Shown: positions 45,183 to 53,742, counted from the stretch's first letter. The stretch is 64,000 nucleotides of DNA from a bacterium (GCA_020444425.1 JAHLLB010000009.1:1-64000); one strand, 5' to 3'. Notes: generated from the sequence alone by a model not told the origin. Numbers and translations: made by a program.

Positions 45183-46307
45183 ATGAAACGTAACTGGTTG
45201 ATCTTTGGGTTGATCTTTGTCATGCTGGTCGTGCTGGTCGCTTGTGCCGGCAGCCAGCGAACACGTCGCGGTGGTCGTGCCGGCGGCGGCGGACGCACGT
45301 ACGGCGGTGGCGGCGGCAAGGCGGTGGTCGAGAACCTCGCGCCGGGACGGTACACGGTGAACGTTGACAACCACGAAGTCAGCACACCGATGATGGCGAA
45401 CAAGATCGAGCGTGGCAGCGCGGATATCACGCGCGCGATCTTCGTCATCCCGGCGGTGGGCCGGAATGTCGGCGGGCAGTTTCACAAGTTCAATCGTCTC
45501 GCCCAGGAAAAGGGCATGGAAAACGAGACCCTGATCGTCGGCATGCAGTTCCTCTACGCGCAGGATGTTCGTGCGTACGAGGTGGATGACAATGTGCTCT
45601 ACTGGGACGAGCACGGCTGGTCGGCGGGCGATCTGTCGACGATTGAGTCGGATCTGCCGCGTCCGGTGCAGATCAGCAGCTTCACCATCCTCGATTCCGC
45701 AGTCGCGCAGGTGATCGACGAGTTCCCGAATGTGAACACGATCATCGTCACCGGCAACTCGGCGGGATCAAAGTTCACCTCACGGTATGCCGCCGGGACC
45801 CGCATGCCGGAGCAGCATCCGGACATCAATTTCGGCTTCATCAGCTCCAATGGCGGCACGTTCATCTACATGACACCGGAACGTCCGCAGGAAGGTTCGA
45901 TCGACTCGTGGTTCACGCCGAACGAAGCCGACTGCGAGAAGTACAACGATTACCCGATGGGGCTGGAACACTTGAACGAGTACCAGTCGCAACGTGGCGC
46001 CGATGACATTCGCCAGACCTTCGCGACGCGGAACTACGTTTTCTTCATCGGCAGCCTCGACACCCGTCCCGACCAGCCATACTGCGCATTCATGATCCAG
46101 GGGCCGAACCGTCTCGAACGCAACAAGGCCTACTGGAACTACCTGCAGTATTATTACGGGCCGTCGATCAAAGACCATTTCCACTTCCACATCATCGAAG
46201 GCGCGGAACACAGCGGCCCGACCTACGACACCGAGATCGGGAAATTCTACCTGTTCGACTGGGTTCCCGGCGATGCCTCGACGTACGAGTACGAAGACGA
46301 TATGTGA
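45183..46307 (+). CDS. Esterase-like lipoprotein with Gly/Arg-rich linker (paralogue C)
   Basis: The 374-residue protein has lipobox VLVAC (Cys21), then a linker of about 25 residues rich in glycine and arginine (RRGGRAGGGGRTYGGGGG), then the shared hydrolase-like domain: YTVNVDNHEVSTPMMANK, IIVTGNSAGSKFTSRYAAG, CEKYNDYPMGLEHLNEYQS and IIEGAEHSGPTY. The linker would hold the enzyme away from the membrane. Its C-terminus ends in an acidic tail (YEYEDDM). The ATG at 45183 is favoured since it starts the signal sequence directly; an ATG nine codons earlier is possible. Confidence 0.83.
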   Translation: MKRNWLIFGLIFVMLVVLVACAGSQRTRRGGRAGGGGRTYGGGGGKAVVENLAPGRYTVNVDNHEVSTPMMANKIERGSADITRAIFVIPAVGRNVGGQFHKFNRLAQEKGMENETLIVGMQFLYAQDVRAYEVDDNVLYWDEHGWSAGDLSTIESDLPRPVQISSFTILDSAVAQVIDEFPNVNTIIVTGNSAGSKFTSRYAAGTRMPEQHPDINFGFISSNGGTFIYMTPERPQEGSIDSWFTPNEADCEKYNDYPMGLEHLNEYQSQRGADDIRQTFATRNYVFFIGSLDTRPDQPYCAFMIQGPNRLERNKAYWNYLQYYYGPSIKDHFHFHIIEGAEHSGPTYDTEIGKFYLFDWVPGDASTYEYEDDM

Positions 46308-46330
46308 GGTGTGAGGTGTGAGGTGTGAGG
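46301..46330. repeat. Heptanucleotide repeat GTGAGGT
   Basis: About four tandem copies of the 7-mer start at the stop codon of paralogue C. Compare the arrays at 24877 and 62822. Confidence 0.85.
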
Positions 46331-46339
46331 AAGGTAGTG

Positions 46340-46420
46340 TGCCCCGACGGCAGAAGAGCTCGTCGGGATGATCCAACCTGAAGTGGCCGTGTCTGCTCGC
46401 AGACGCGGCCGTGTTGCTCC
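46340..46420. repeat. TGCCCC palindrome followed by GGCCGTGTCTG hairpin
   Basis: 46340-46374 is a copy of the TGCCCC...GGGATGATCC repeat with imperfect arms. About 30 bp later a hairpin GGCCGTGTCTG/CAGACGCGGCC repeats the composite order seen at 11329-11432. Confidence 0.65.
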
Positions 46421-46489
46421 AGGATACGGGTGGCCCGGGTCGCCTTGCGACGCGGGTTCCACGGGGCTCGGGGCTCGGGGCTCGAAATC

Positions 46490-46943
46490 TAAACATGCCC
46501 CAGACATTTATGTCTGGGATCATCCGCCGGTTCATGGGAACACCTGTCGGTGCAGATCGTGCAGTTCAACCAGGGATCGGAGTTGGATTGCCACGTCGTT
46601 CACGTTGGACAACCCGTAACGAGTACCGCCGGATGTCCCCAGATAAACTGGAAATGGCGGATAAGCCACGACATAAATGTCGTGGGCAAAAAGCAGCACC
46701 GTTTCGCCAGCGTTTCTAAACATGCCCCAGACATTTATGTCTGGGATCATCCGCCGGTTCATGGGAACACCTGTCGGTGCAGATCGTGCAGTTCAACCAG
46801 GGATCGGAGTTGGATTGCCACGTCGTTCACGTTGGACAACCCGTAACGAGTACCGCCGGATGTCCCCAGATAAACTGGAAATGGCGGATAAGCCACGACA
46901 TAAATGTCGTGGGCAAAAAGCAGCACCGTTTCGCCAGCGTTTC
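46490..46943. repeat. Two direct tandem copies of a 227-bp element bounded by palindromes
   Basis: Copy 1 is 46490-46716 and copy 2 is 46717-46943; I see no difference between them by eye. Each begins with the palindromic repeat TGCCCC-AGACATTTATGTCT-GGGATCATCC and ends near a perfect 9-bp-arm palindrome CCACGACAT-AA-ATGTCGTGG (46666-46685 and 46893-46912). A 76-codon minus-strand frame is open in each copy but has no recognisable product. No transposase is present. With 46308-46489 this fills the 795-bp gap before marR. Confidence 0.88.
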
Positions 46944-47025
46944 CTGACGCCAGATGTCCCCTGTCTTTCCTCACACCATATACCTCGCACCTAGCACCTC
47001 AATTTCCTCCAGGAGTAAATATTTC

Positions 47026-47058
47026 ACTTGTAAAATAGTTTACAAGTAAATAATTTAC
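47026..47058 (+). promoter_or_regulatory. Palindromic operator, probable MarR-binding site
   Basis: Perfect 9-bp inverted repeats ACTTGTAAA and TTTACAAGT with a 4-bp spacer (47026-47047) are followed by an overlapping palindrome GTAAAT-A-ATTTAC (47046-47058). They lie 45-77 bp before the marR-family start. The size and symmetry suit a MarR dimer, so autoregulation of the efflux operon is likely. Confidence 0.7.
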
Positions 47059-47102
47059 TCGCGTTCGTTTTATGAGTTGAACAAACCACGGAACCACCCC
47101 AG

Positions 47103-47603
47103 ATGAACGACCCGATGGGAGACCTGCACGGCCGGGACGACCTCCTGCTGTCGATTGCGCCCTTGTTGATTGCCGCCGGAACCATTACCACCCGTGGCGG
47201 CAACCGCTTTGTCTTCGGCCCGTACAGGTTGACGGTGCACCAGTTTTCGATCCTGCATCATCTGTCCGGCTGTTCGTGCAAGATGATGGATTTGAAGGAC
47301 ATTATGTTCAACAGCGCGGCGAACATCACGCAGCATGTGGACGCGCTCGAGGAACGTGGCTGGGTGCGGCGGGTGCCGTCCCCGCAGGACCGTCGGGTGA
47401 CATTGGTCGAGATCACGCCGAAGGGGCGTGACCAGTTGGCGGCGGCGGAGAAGCACTATGTCGAGCAGATGCGGCGGTTCATGCGTGATTTTGACGACGA
47501 CCAGTTGACTCAGGTGATATCCTTTCTAAGCAAGTACATCACCCATTCCGTCGGCGTGCTGGAACGTGGTGATCTGATGACGGACGACCCGAAGGCGAGT
47601 TGA
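47103..47603 (+). CDS. MarR-family transcriptional regulator
   Basis: The 166-residue protein has a winged-helix core: LTVHQFSILHHLSG, KDIMFNSAANITQHVDALEERGWVRRVPSP and QDRRVTLVEITPKG (the wing with the conserved DRR). The N- and C-terminal helices should form the dimer. It most likely represses the RND pump genes behind it, binding the palindrome at 47026. The next gene starts 22 bp downstream. The ribosome site for 47103 is weak; the ATG at 47115 is an alternative. Confidence 0.9.
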   Translation: MNDPMGDLHGRDDLLLSIAPLLIAAGTITTRGGNRFVFGPYRLTVHQFSILHHLSGCSCKMMDLKDIMFNSAANITQHVDALEERGWVRRVPSPQDRRVTLVEITPKGRDQLAAAEKHYVEQMRRFMRDFDDDQLTQVISFLSKYITHSVGVLERGDLMTDDPKAS

Positions 47604-47625
47604 TCTGTCCCGCAGGGAGGCGGGT

Positions 47626-48750
47626 ATGTTGTTGACATGGATGATGTTGCAGGTGCGGATGTTTCTGGCACGGGTGTATGGTGAGTTGCCACCCGCAAAA
47701 TGGCTGAACGGCGGCACACAGACGTTGATGCTGGCCCTGATCGTGCTGTCGTTGACGGCGTGTTCTCCAGCCCCGGAAGAATCGTCCAGCGAAGCCCCAC
47801 GTCGGCGTGTCGCGGTCGAACCGGTAACGATCAGCGAACGGTCGGAACACTTTACCGTCAGCGGACGGGTGGAGCACACGCACGAGGCGTTGCTGTCGTT
47901 CAAGGGCGGCGGGCTGATTCAGGAAATCAACGTTGATGAGGGCGACCGTTTCGCGTCAGGCGACTTGCTCGCGGCGTTGGACACCACTGAGATCGCGGCG
48001 GCGTACACCGACGCGAAGCAGCAGCTGGAGAAAGCACAGCGGGACGTGCGCCGGTTCGAGCAGCTGTACAACGAGGAAGCGATCTCGTTGCAGAACCTGC
48101 AGGACGCCCGCACCGGTCTCGAACGCGCGCAAGCGGGCGAACGCCGTGCGCGGTTTGTGCTCGACAACGCGCTGATCCATGCGCCGTACGACGGGTTCGT
48201 CGCCTTTCGCAACGCGAATGCCGGCGAAATGATCGGCGAGGGCACGCCGGTGCTGCGTGTCGTCGAGGATGGCTCGCAGCGGTTGATCCGTGTCGGTGTG
48301 CCGAGCCGGTTGCTGCCGTGGTTGGAGGTAGGCGACGTGGCTTCGGTGACGGTCGAGACCATTGACGAAACTCTCAGCGCGGCGATCATCCGTATCGGCG
48401 CGGTGGCGGAACGGGGCACCGGCAACTTCATCGTCGAGCTGGAGTTGGAAACGCATGAGCTGTTGCGTGAAGGTCTGGTCGCGACAGTCACACTCAGCGG
48501 TCCGCCGCGTGAGGTGATTGTGCTGCCGGGCGGCGCATTGAGTGGCGGAGACGAAGACCGGGGCCAGTTCTACATCGTGCGCAACGACACCGCGTTGCAG
48601 CGTGAACTGCACATTTACCGCATGACCGGCGATTCGATCTTCGCGGAGCCCGGCTTGCCGGTAGGGACGCCGGTAATCGTACGCGGCTCAGGATTCCTCA
48701 GTGACGGCGAAGCGGTGGACGCAATCGACCTGGCGGAGTGGGATCGATGA
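47626..48750 (+). CDS. RND efflux periplasmic adaptor (MFP/HlyD family) lipoprotein
   Basis: The 374-residue protein has a hydrophobic stretch ending in the lipobox LSLTAC (Cys46). It then shows the adaptor plan: lipoyl half-motif GGLIQEINVDEGDRFASGDLLAALDT, an alpha-helical hairpin (about 115-170: KQQLEKAQRDVRRFEQLYNE), the second lipoyl half (IHAPYDGFVAFRNANAGEMI) and a beta-barrel. It links the inner-membrane pump to an outer-membrane channel. No TolC gene is in the window. The signal n-region is unusually long, but GGGAGG five bases before ATG 47626 supports this start. Confidence 0.9.
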   Translation: MLLTWMMLQVRMFLARVYGELPPAKWLNGGTQTLMLALIVLSLTACSPAPEESSSEAPRRRVAVEPVTISERSEHFTVSGRVEHTHEALLSFKGGGLIQEINVDEGDRFASGDLLAALDTTEIAAAYTDAKQQLEKAQRDVRRFEQLYNEEAISLQNLQDARTGLERAQAGERRARFVLDNALIHAPYDGFVAFRNANAGEMIGEGTPVLRVVEDGSQRLIRVGVPSRLLPWLEVGDVASVTVETIDETLSAAIIRIGAVAERGTGNFIVELELETHELLREGLVATVTLSGPPREVIVLPGGALSGGDEDRGQFYIVRNDTALQRELHIYRMTGDSIFAEPGLPVGTPVIVRGSGFLSDGEAVDAIDLAEWDR

Positions 48751-51700
48751 AGCTGACGAATCTCGTTCTCGAGAACCGGCAGTTCACCGGCGTCGCGATT
48801 GTGCTGCTGCTGATCTTCGGTGTGACTGGTTTCATGGCGATGCCGCGCAGCGAGGATCCGTACATGCGGCCGCCGTTCGCAAATGTGTACGTGGTCGTGC
48901 CGGGCGCATCGCCGGAAGACCTCGAAACCCTCGTGCTCGATCCGTTGGATGATCTGGTGCGGGAGATTGACGACGTCAAGCACACCAACGGCACGGTGCG
49001 CGAGGGGGTCGTTTTCCTCGGCGTCGAGTTCAATGCCGGCGCGGATCAGCAGGAGAAGGAAACTGAGATCGAGGACAAACTGGTCGAGGCGCGCCAGGAG
49101 TTTCCGGAAGGGGTGTTGCGTGCCGAGGTCAATGCGTGGTCCTCGTTTCACGTCTATTTCGTGCAGCTGGCGTTGCTCTCCGAAACCCGTCCGATGCGTG
49201 ACCTCGACCGGTACGCCGAGCGGCTAGAGACGATCCTGAACACGTATGTCTCGATGGAAGATGTGGAAATCTTCGGGTTGCGTGACCAGGAAGTCCGCGT
49301 CTCGATCAATCCGGAAAAGCTGGCGGCGTACGGGATTCCGTTGAGCCAGGTGATCAATGCGATCCAGTCGGCCGGGGTTAACATCCCGGGCGGAACGGTC
49401 AACTCCGGCGACCGGTCGCTAACCGTGCTGACCTCGGGCGATTTCGAGTCGCTGGATGAGATCAAGCGTGTGGTGGTCGCCGGATCTGCGGTGAGTCCGG
49501 TGTATCTGGGTGAGGTGGCGGACGTGCATTTCGACTATGCCGACCGCACCCACCTGATGCGCATCAACGGCACACCGGGCGTGGTACTCGGCGCGCGGCA
49601 GAAGCCGGGCTACAACGTGCTGGCGGTGATCGATCAGCTGAACGAGGACCTTGAAGAGTTCAAGGCTGAGTTGCCGCCGGACATTCAGCTGCAATGGGTG
49701 TTTGACCAGTCGCAATCGGTGCATGAACGCATCACCAACTTCTTCCGCAACCTGTTACAGGGAATTGTGCTGGTCGGATTGGTGATGGTGCTGGCGTTGG
49801 GTTGGCGTCCGGCGCTGGTGGTGATGGTCGCGATTCCGTTGTCGTTCACCATCGCGATGGGCTTCATTGACATGGCGGGGTATGCGATTCAGCAGATGAC
49901 CATCGCAGCGATGGTGATTTCGCTCGGTCTGCTGGTCGATAACGGCATTGTCGTCACGGAAAACATTAATACGCACCTGGTCAAGGGTGCGTCACGAATG
50001 AAAGCCGCCCGAATGGGTACTGGCCAGGTCGGCTGGGCGGTGACTGCGAGTACGGTGACCACGGTGCTGGCGTTCGTGCCAATGGCGATGATGAAGGACA
50101 CCTCCGGCGATTTCATCCGCTCCATGCCGATTTCGGTGATGCTGATCCTTGCGGCGTCGTTGCTGGTAGCGTTGACCGTCAGCCCGATGATCTCGATGAA
50201 GGTGATGCGTCCAATCACCTTCGACAAGCAACCGGTGCTGGTTCGCAAGCTATACGATTTCGTCAATGGACCCTACCGCCGGGCATTAAGCTGGGGGCTG
50301 CATCATCGCACGCTGGTCATCCTCATCTCAACGCTCTCTTTGTTCGGTTCGTTCGCACTGTTTCCGTTTGTCGGGGTATCGTTTTTTCCGAAGGCGGAAA
50401 AGCGGGTGTTTCTCGTCGATGTCAGCCTGCCACGCGGGTCCAGCCTCGATGCGACTGACCGTGCCCTGACCTGGGTTGAACAGCAGTTGCTGTACGAAGA
50501 CGAGATCAAGCTGGTCAGCGCGAATCTGGGTCGCGGGCAGCCATCGATCTACTACAACGTCCCGATGGGGGCGGAAGCCACGCACTATGGCCAGATCTAC
50601 GTCGAGACGAAAGAGCTGATCCGTGATGATCTGACAGCGTACATCGACTCACTGCGGACCGTGTTCGGGCGGTATCCGGGCGCGAAAATCGAACTGTCGG
50701 AACTTGAACAGGGTCCGGGATCGGGCAGTCCGATCGAAGTGCGATTCTACGCTGAGAGCAATGAGGTGCTGGCGGACGCGGCGTCGCGTCTGGAGGACCA
50801 TCTCGCGACCATCCCCGGCGTGGTCAATATCAACAACCCCAACGCCGACCGTGCGGTGAATCTGCAGGTGGAGATCAACCGTGACAAGGCGGCGTTGCTG
50901 GGCACGCCGTTGCATGAAATCGACCGGGCTGTGCGCACCGCAATTGCGGGCTGGGAAGCCTCCAGCTATCGCGACGCCGACGGGACCGACTACCCGGTGA
51001 TGGTCCGACTGCCATCTGGAGAAAATGCCACCCCGGACGATTTCCTCCGCATCTACATCCCGACGGCGTCCAGCAAACAGGTCCAGCTGGCCGAAGTGGC
51101 ACGGTTGCAGCTCGATTCCGGGCATGGCCTGATTCAGCGACGTGATGGCCGCCGCATGGCGACGGTTGGCGCGAGCACCTCCGGTCGCCCGACGGCGGAA
51201 GTCGAGGCAGAAGTGCGTGAGTGGCTGGAGAACACCGGCTTCGGGCCGGGTGTGAACTACGACTTCGGTGGTGAACAGGAAGCCCGCGGTGAGAGCTTCA
51301 CCAGCATGTACCAGGCGACCAGCATCGCAATCGTCGGCATCTTCGCCGTGCTGGTGCTGATGTTCCGGTCGTTGCGGCAACCGCTCATCATTTTCACCGC
51401 GCTGCCCTTGGCGTTTATCGGGTCGATTCTCGCGCTGTTTGTCACCGGCTATACGTTCTCGTTTACCGCTTTTGTAGGTCTGACGTCACTGGTCGGAATT
51501 GTCGTCAACAACTCGATCCTGCTCGTCGACATGACGAACCAGAATCGGCTCGGCGGTATGACCCGGCGCGATGCGTTGATCGAATCCGGCACCAGCCGGT
51601 TTGTCCCGATTCTGCTGACCACGACAACGACGATCTTCGGCTTGCTGCCGTTGAGCCTGTCCGGCAGCACGTTGTGGGGTCCAATGGGCTGGGTGATCAT

Positions 51701-51797
51701 CGGTGGGTTGGTGACCAGTACCGCGCTGACGTTGATTGTCGTGCCGGTGCTGTATGAGGTTTTCAGCGAGAAGCAGATCGGTGAAACGGCGGCGTAA
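48747..51797 (+). CDS. RND efflux transporter, inner-membrane pump
   Basis: The 1016-residue protein has the AcrB/HAE plan: helix 1 (FTGVAIVLLLIFGVTGFMA), first porter domain, helices 2-6 (IVLVGLVMVLALGWRPALVV; SLGLLVDNGIVVTENI), helix 7 (LVILISTLSLFGSFALFPFVG), second porter domain and helices 8-12 (AVLVLMFRSLRQPLIIF; SLVGIVVNNSILLVD). Helix 4 has Asp-Asn where AcrB has Asp-Asp, so it carries one of the two proton-relay aspartates, as in some other HAE-family pumps. The ATG overlaps the adaptor stop by four bases. Substrate is unknown; drugs, bile-like amphiphiles or solvents are typical. Confidence 0.94.
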   Translation: MKLTNLVLENRQFTGVAIVLLLIFGVTGFMAMPRSEDPYMRPPFANVYVVVPGASPEDLETLVLDPLDDLVREIDDVKHTNGTVREGVVFLGVEFNAGADQQEKETEIEDKLVEARQEFPEGVLRAEVNAWSSFHVYFVQLALLSETRPMRDLDRYAERLETILNTYVSMEDVEIFGLRDQEVRVSINPEKLAAYGIPLSQVINAIQSAGVNIPGGTVNSGDRSLTVLTSGDFESLDEIKRVVVAGSAVSPVYLGEVADVHFDYADRTHLMRINGTPGVVLGARQKPGYNVLAVIDQLNEDLEEFKAELPPDIQLQWVFDQSQSVHERITNFFRNLLQGIVLVGLVMVLALGWRPALVVMVAIPLSFTIAMGFIDMAGYAIQQMTIAAMVISLGLLVDNGIVVTENINTHLVKGASRMKAARMGTGQVGWAVTASTVTTVLAFVPMAMMKDTSGDFIRSMPISVMLILAASLLVALTVSPMISMKVMRPITFDKQPVLVRKLYDFVNGPYRRALSWGLHHRTLVILISTLSLFGSFALFPFVGVSFFPKAEKRVFLVDVSLPRGSSLDATDRALTWVEQQLLYEDEIKLVSANLGRGQPSIYYNVPMGAEATHYGQIYVETKELIRDDLTAYIDSLRTVFGRYPGAKIELSELEQGPGSGSPIEVRFYAESNEVLADAASRLEDHLATIPGVVNINNPNADRAVNLQVEINRDKAALLGTPLHEIDRAVRTAIAGWEASSYRDADGTDYPVMVRLPSGENATPDDFLRIYIPTASSKQVQLAEVARLQLDSGHGLIQRRDGRRMATVGASTSGRPTAEVEAEVREWLENTGFGPGVNYDFGGEQEARGESFTSMYQATSIAIVGIFAVLVLMFRSLRQPLIIFTALPLAFIGSILALFVTGYTFSFTAFVGLTSLVGIVVNNSILLVDMTNQNRLGGMTRRDALIESGTSRFVPILLTTTTTIFGLLPLSLSGSTLWGPMGWVIIGGLVTSTALTLIVVPVLYEVFSEKQIGETAA

Positions 51798-51818
51798 GGT
51801 GTAGTGGCAAAAGTAGAC

Positions 51819-51846
51819 CTTACCACGGACTTAAGTCCGTGGTAAG
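51819..51846. repeat. Perfect 28-bp palindrome after the RND operon
   Basis: The arms CTTACCACGGACTT and complement meet without loop. A near copy (12-bp arms, centre AA) is at 63907-63930. It lacks a T-run, so it is a dispersed palindrome that may still act as an RNA 3' end. Confidence 0.75.
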
Positions 51847-51909
51847 AGATCAGAATCTACTCGAAGTCACGGGACTGGTGCACTTGTCTGTGACGGCAGG
51901 AAATGTTCC

Positions 51910-51945
51910 AGGCAGATCCTTCATTCGGCATCGCCGAATTCAGGA
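51910..51945. repeat. Imperfect inverted repeat (TCCTTCATTCGGC...GCCGAATTCAGGATGA)
   Basis: A small hairpin of the AGATCCTTC...CAGGATGACA kind, a widespread dispersed sequence in environmental bacterial genomes. The remainder of the gap 51847-52057 shows nothing else. Confidence 0.5.
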
Positions 51946-52057
51946 TGACACACCTGAGACAAGGAACCCGGTCTGCGTCCCCCTGGAGGTTTGGGGTCAG
52001 GCCGGGTTAGTCGTCCTGTCGAGAGGACGCGCACAGGCGTGAACAGATACAAGCTTG

Positions 52058-52438
52058 TTACGACAGGCGCATCGGGATCGTTGTCCGTGCAAGTTCCTCG
52101 GTCGTCGAATCGAGTGCGGCGAGGGCACTTTCCAGTTCATCCCATGAGACAAACCGTGCCTGGTGGAATTCTTCCATCAGGTCCGCGACCTTGTCCGGCA
52201 TTCCATCGGCAAACACGAGTGGAATTGACTCTACCCCCGGTTGGTTGCGCAGTGCTTTTGCAGTCTGGTACCCATGGGCGGGTAGCCGTCGCAAGGAAAT
52301 CACAACCCCATCAGGTTTGGAATCCTCAACGGCTCCAATGGTGGTAAAGCCGGCAATAACTTCATGTCCCCAGATACGGAGATCACTTGCCAGCTCCTGC
52401 TGTTCCTGGTCATCCCAGTGCACGAGAAGCACTCGCAT
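52058..52438 (-). CDS. Receiver-like protein without phosphoacceptor aspartate
   Basis: The 126-residue protein folds like a response-regulator receiver: MRVLLVHWDDQEQQELASDL (acid pair at 9-10), then PDGVVISLRRLPAHGYQTAKALR and LVFADGMPDKV. The phosphoacceptor position, normally the D in a VLDxxMP strand, is Ser48, the switch Thr is Ala, and no KP motif is seen. It is thus a pseudo-receiver that may act by protein contact. GGAGGAAG lies before the ATG at 52438. It is monocistronic. Confidence 0.75.
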   Translation of the reverse strand: MRVLLVHWDDQEQQELASDLRIWGHEVIAGFTTIGAVEDSKPDGVVISLRRLPAHGYQTAKALRNQPGVESIPLVFADGMPDKVADLMEEFHQARFVSWDELESALAALDSTTEELARTTIPMRLS

Positions 52439-52854
52439 GACTTCCTCCACGCCAGTTGGTACTGCACCCCAATACTACATCACCCTCTCCCCTTGCGCAC
52501 AAGTGTAAAGCCTTGCACTTTCTTACACAAGGCTGACTGTTAAATTTGTGTAAAAAGATCGGAGCCTCCAAGGGCTCGAACTCGGCTGGATTACGTAATT
52601 TCCAAGGTTATTACATTGCAGGATCGGTCAATCAATGTTCAATTCACCTTCTACTTTAACTTTTCATGCAAACATCTGGCTTACGTTTGCATCTTCTGAA
52701 AATAAGATCTGAAACCTCAAAAACCGAAGCATGAGGAAATAGTAGCATGAATTGAGACACACTAAATAGCTCAAATCCATCTTTATCTCGGCAGTGCGAT
52801 TGTCTACATTTTTGCAACCGGTTTCAGAGTGATCATCACAATTGAGAAGCAAGC
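52439..52854. other. Divergent A/T-rich intergenic region with short inverted repeats
   Basis: The 416-bp gap holds perfect 8-bp inverted repeats TTACACAA/TTGTGTAA (52523-52530, 52546-52553) and ATGCAAAC/GTTTGCAT (52666-52673, 52685-52692), possible regulator sites. No tRNA or ORF with a ribosome site is seen. Confidence 0.45.
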
Positions 52855-53430
52855 ATGAGCAACATCGAAACCCATCTTTCCCTCGACCTTCCCGATTGGT
52901 TGCCGGACGAATTGGCCTCCTTTCCGGTGCTGGCCGACCAGACCGCCCGTATTGATGCGGTCAACCGTCTCGCGTCACGAAACGTGCGTGAACAGACCGG
53001 CGGCCCCTTTGCGGCACTGGTGGTCAACCGTGAAGGAGTAATCCTTTCCGCAGGCGTCAATCTGGTAACCACCAGCGGCATTTCCAGTGCGCACGCCGAG
53101 GTGGTAGCATTGGGCCTGGCACACCGAAAGCTGGGCACGTGGGACCTGTCATCGCACGACCTGGAGCTTGTCAGTTCCTGTGAACCGTGCGCCATGTGTA
53201 CCGGCGCGGTGCTGTGGAGCGGTGTGCGGTCGCTGGTGTACAGTGCGTCGGGGGAAGATGCGCGACGAATCGGCTTCGACGAAGGCGACAAGACGACGGA
53301 CTGGGCGGACGGCTTGCGCCGGCGTGGGATTGCGGTGACCGGGCCTGTGCAGCGCGATCAGGGCGCGCGAGTTTTCGAGCACTACCTCAACGCAGGTGGG
53401 AAGGTGTACAACAGCGGATCAAACCGCTGA
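52855..53430 (+). CDS. Nucleoside/cytidine deaminase family zinc enzyme (guanine deaminase-like)
   Basis: The 191-residue protein carries the zinc-dependent deaminase site: SSAHAEVVAL (His80 zinc ligand, Glu82 proton shuttle) and SCEPCAMCTGAVLWSG (Cys112 and Cys115). Residues ASRNVREQTGGPFAALVVN and a C-terminal dimer tail fit the guanine deaminase/TadA-like branch that acts on free bases or nucleosides. The conserved end ARVFEHYLNAGGKVY resembles guanine deaminase GuaD. Substrate is inference. The stop lies 10 bp before a 303-bp repeat element. Confidence 0.88.
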   Translation: MSNIETHLSLDLPDWLPDELASFPVLADQTARIDAVNRLASRNVREQTGGPFAALVVNREGVILSAGVNLVTTSGISSAHAEVVALGLAHRKLGTWDLSSHDLELVSSCEPCAMCTGAVLWSGVRSLVYSASGEDARRIGFDEGDKTTDWADGLRRRGIAVTGPVQRDQGARVFEHYLNAGGKVYNSGSNR

Positions 53431-53439
53431 AAACTTTTC

Positions 53440-53742
53440 AACCACGGAATACACGGAAGAAATAACAAAGACTATTAACCACGAAAGAAGCGAAAGAAAC
53501 GAAAAGAAAACATAATTTCTTTGGCTAAACACCAAGACATATATATTGAAATAATCTATAATAAATATTATAATATTATGATCTCATTTTTGGTTATTTA
53601 CTACAATAATACATAAATTTAGCTTTATATTATGCATTGTTTTAGCGTTTGAGGATTTTATTATCTTTTCTTTCGCTATTTTCGCGCCTTTCGTGGTTCA
53701 GATCTGTTTTCAGTTTCCGTTTATTCCGTGTATTCCGTGGTT
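53440..53742. mobile_element. MITE-like element with perfect 19-bp terminal inverted repeats
   Basis: The ends AACCACGGAATACACGGAA (53440-53458) and its exact complement (53724-53742) bound a 303-bp segment. Nested inside are a second inverted pair, AACCACGAAAG (53477-53487) and CTTTCGTGGTT (53688-53698), and a very A/T-rich centre. It fills the whole space between two convergent genes; the right end touches the MFS stop codon. There is no transposase gene and no obvious target-site duplication. Confidence 0.7.

Noticed and set aside
46532-46974. Small ORFs inside the 227-bp tandem repeats
   Set aside because: They span the palindromes, carry no ribosome site and resemble no known protein; more likely repeat DNA open by chance.
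52560-52605. tRNA-like T-arm (GTTCGAGCCC on the minus strand)
   Set aside because: The T stem does not pair, and no acceptor, D or anticodon arm fits around it.
53500-53660. Replication origin-like A/T-rich stretch
   Set aside because: No DnaA-box cluster or origin-linked genes; the segment is the centre of a repeat element.
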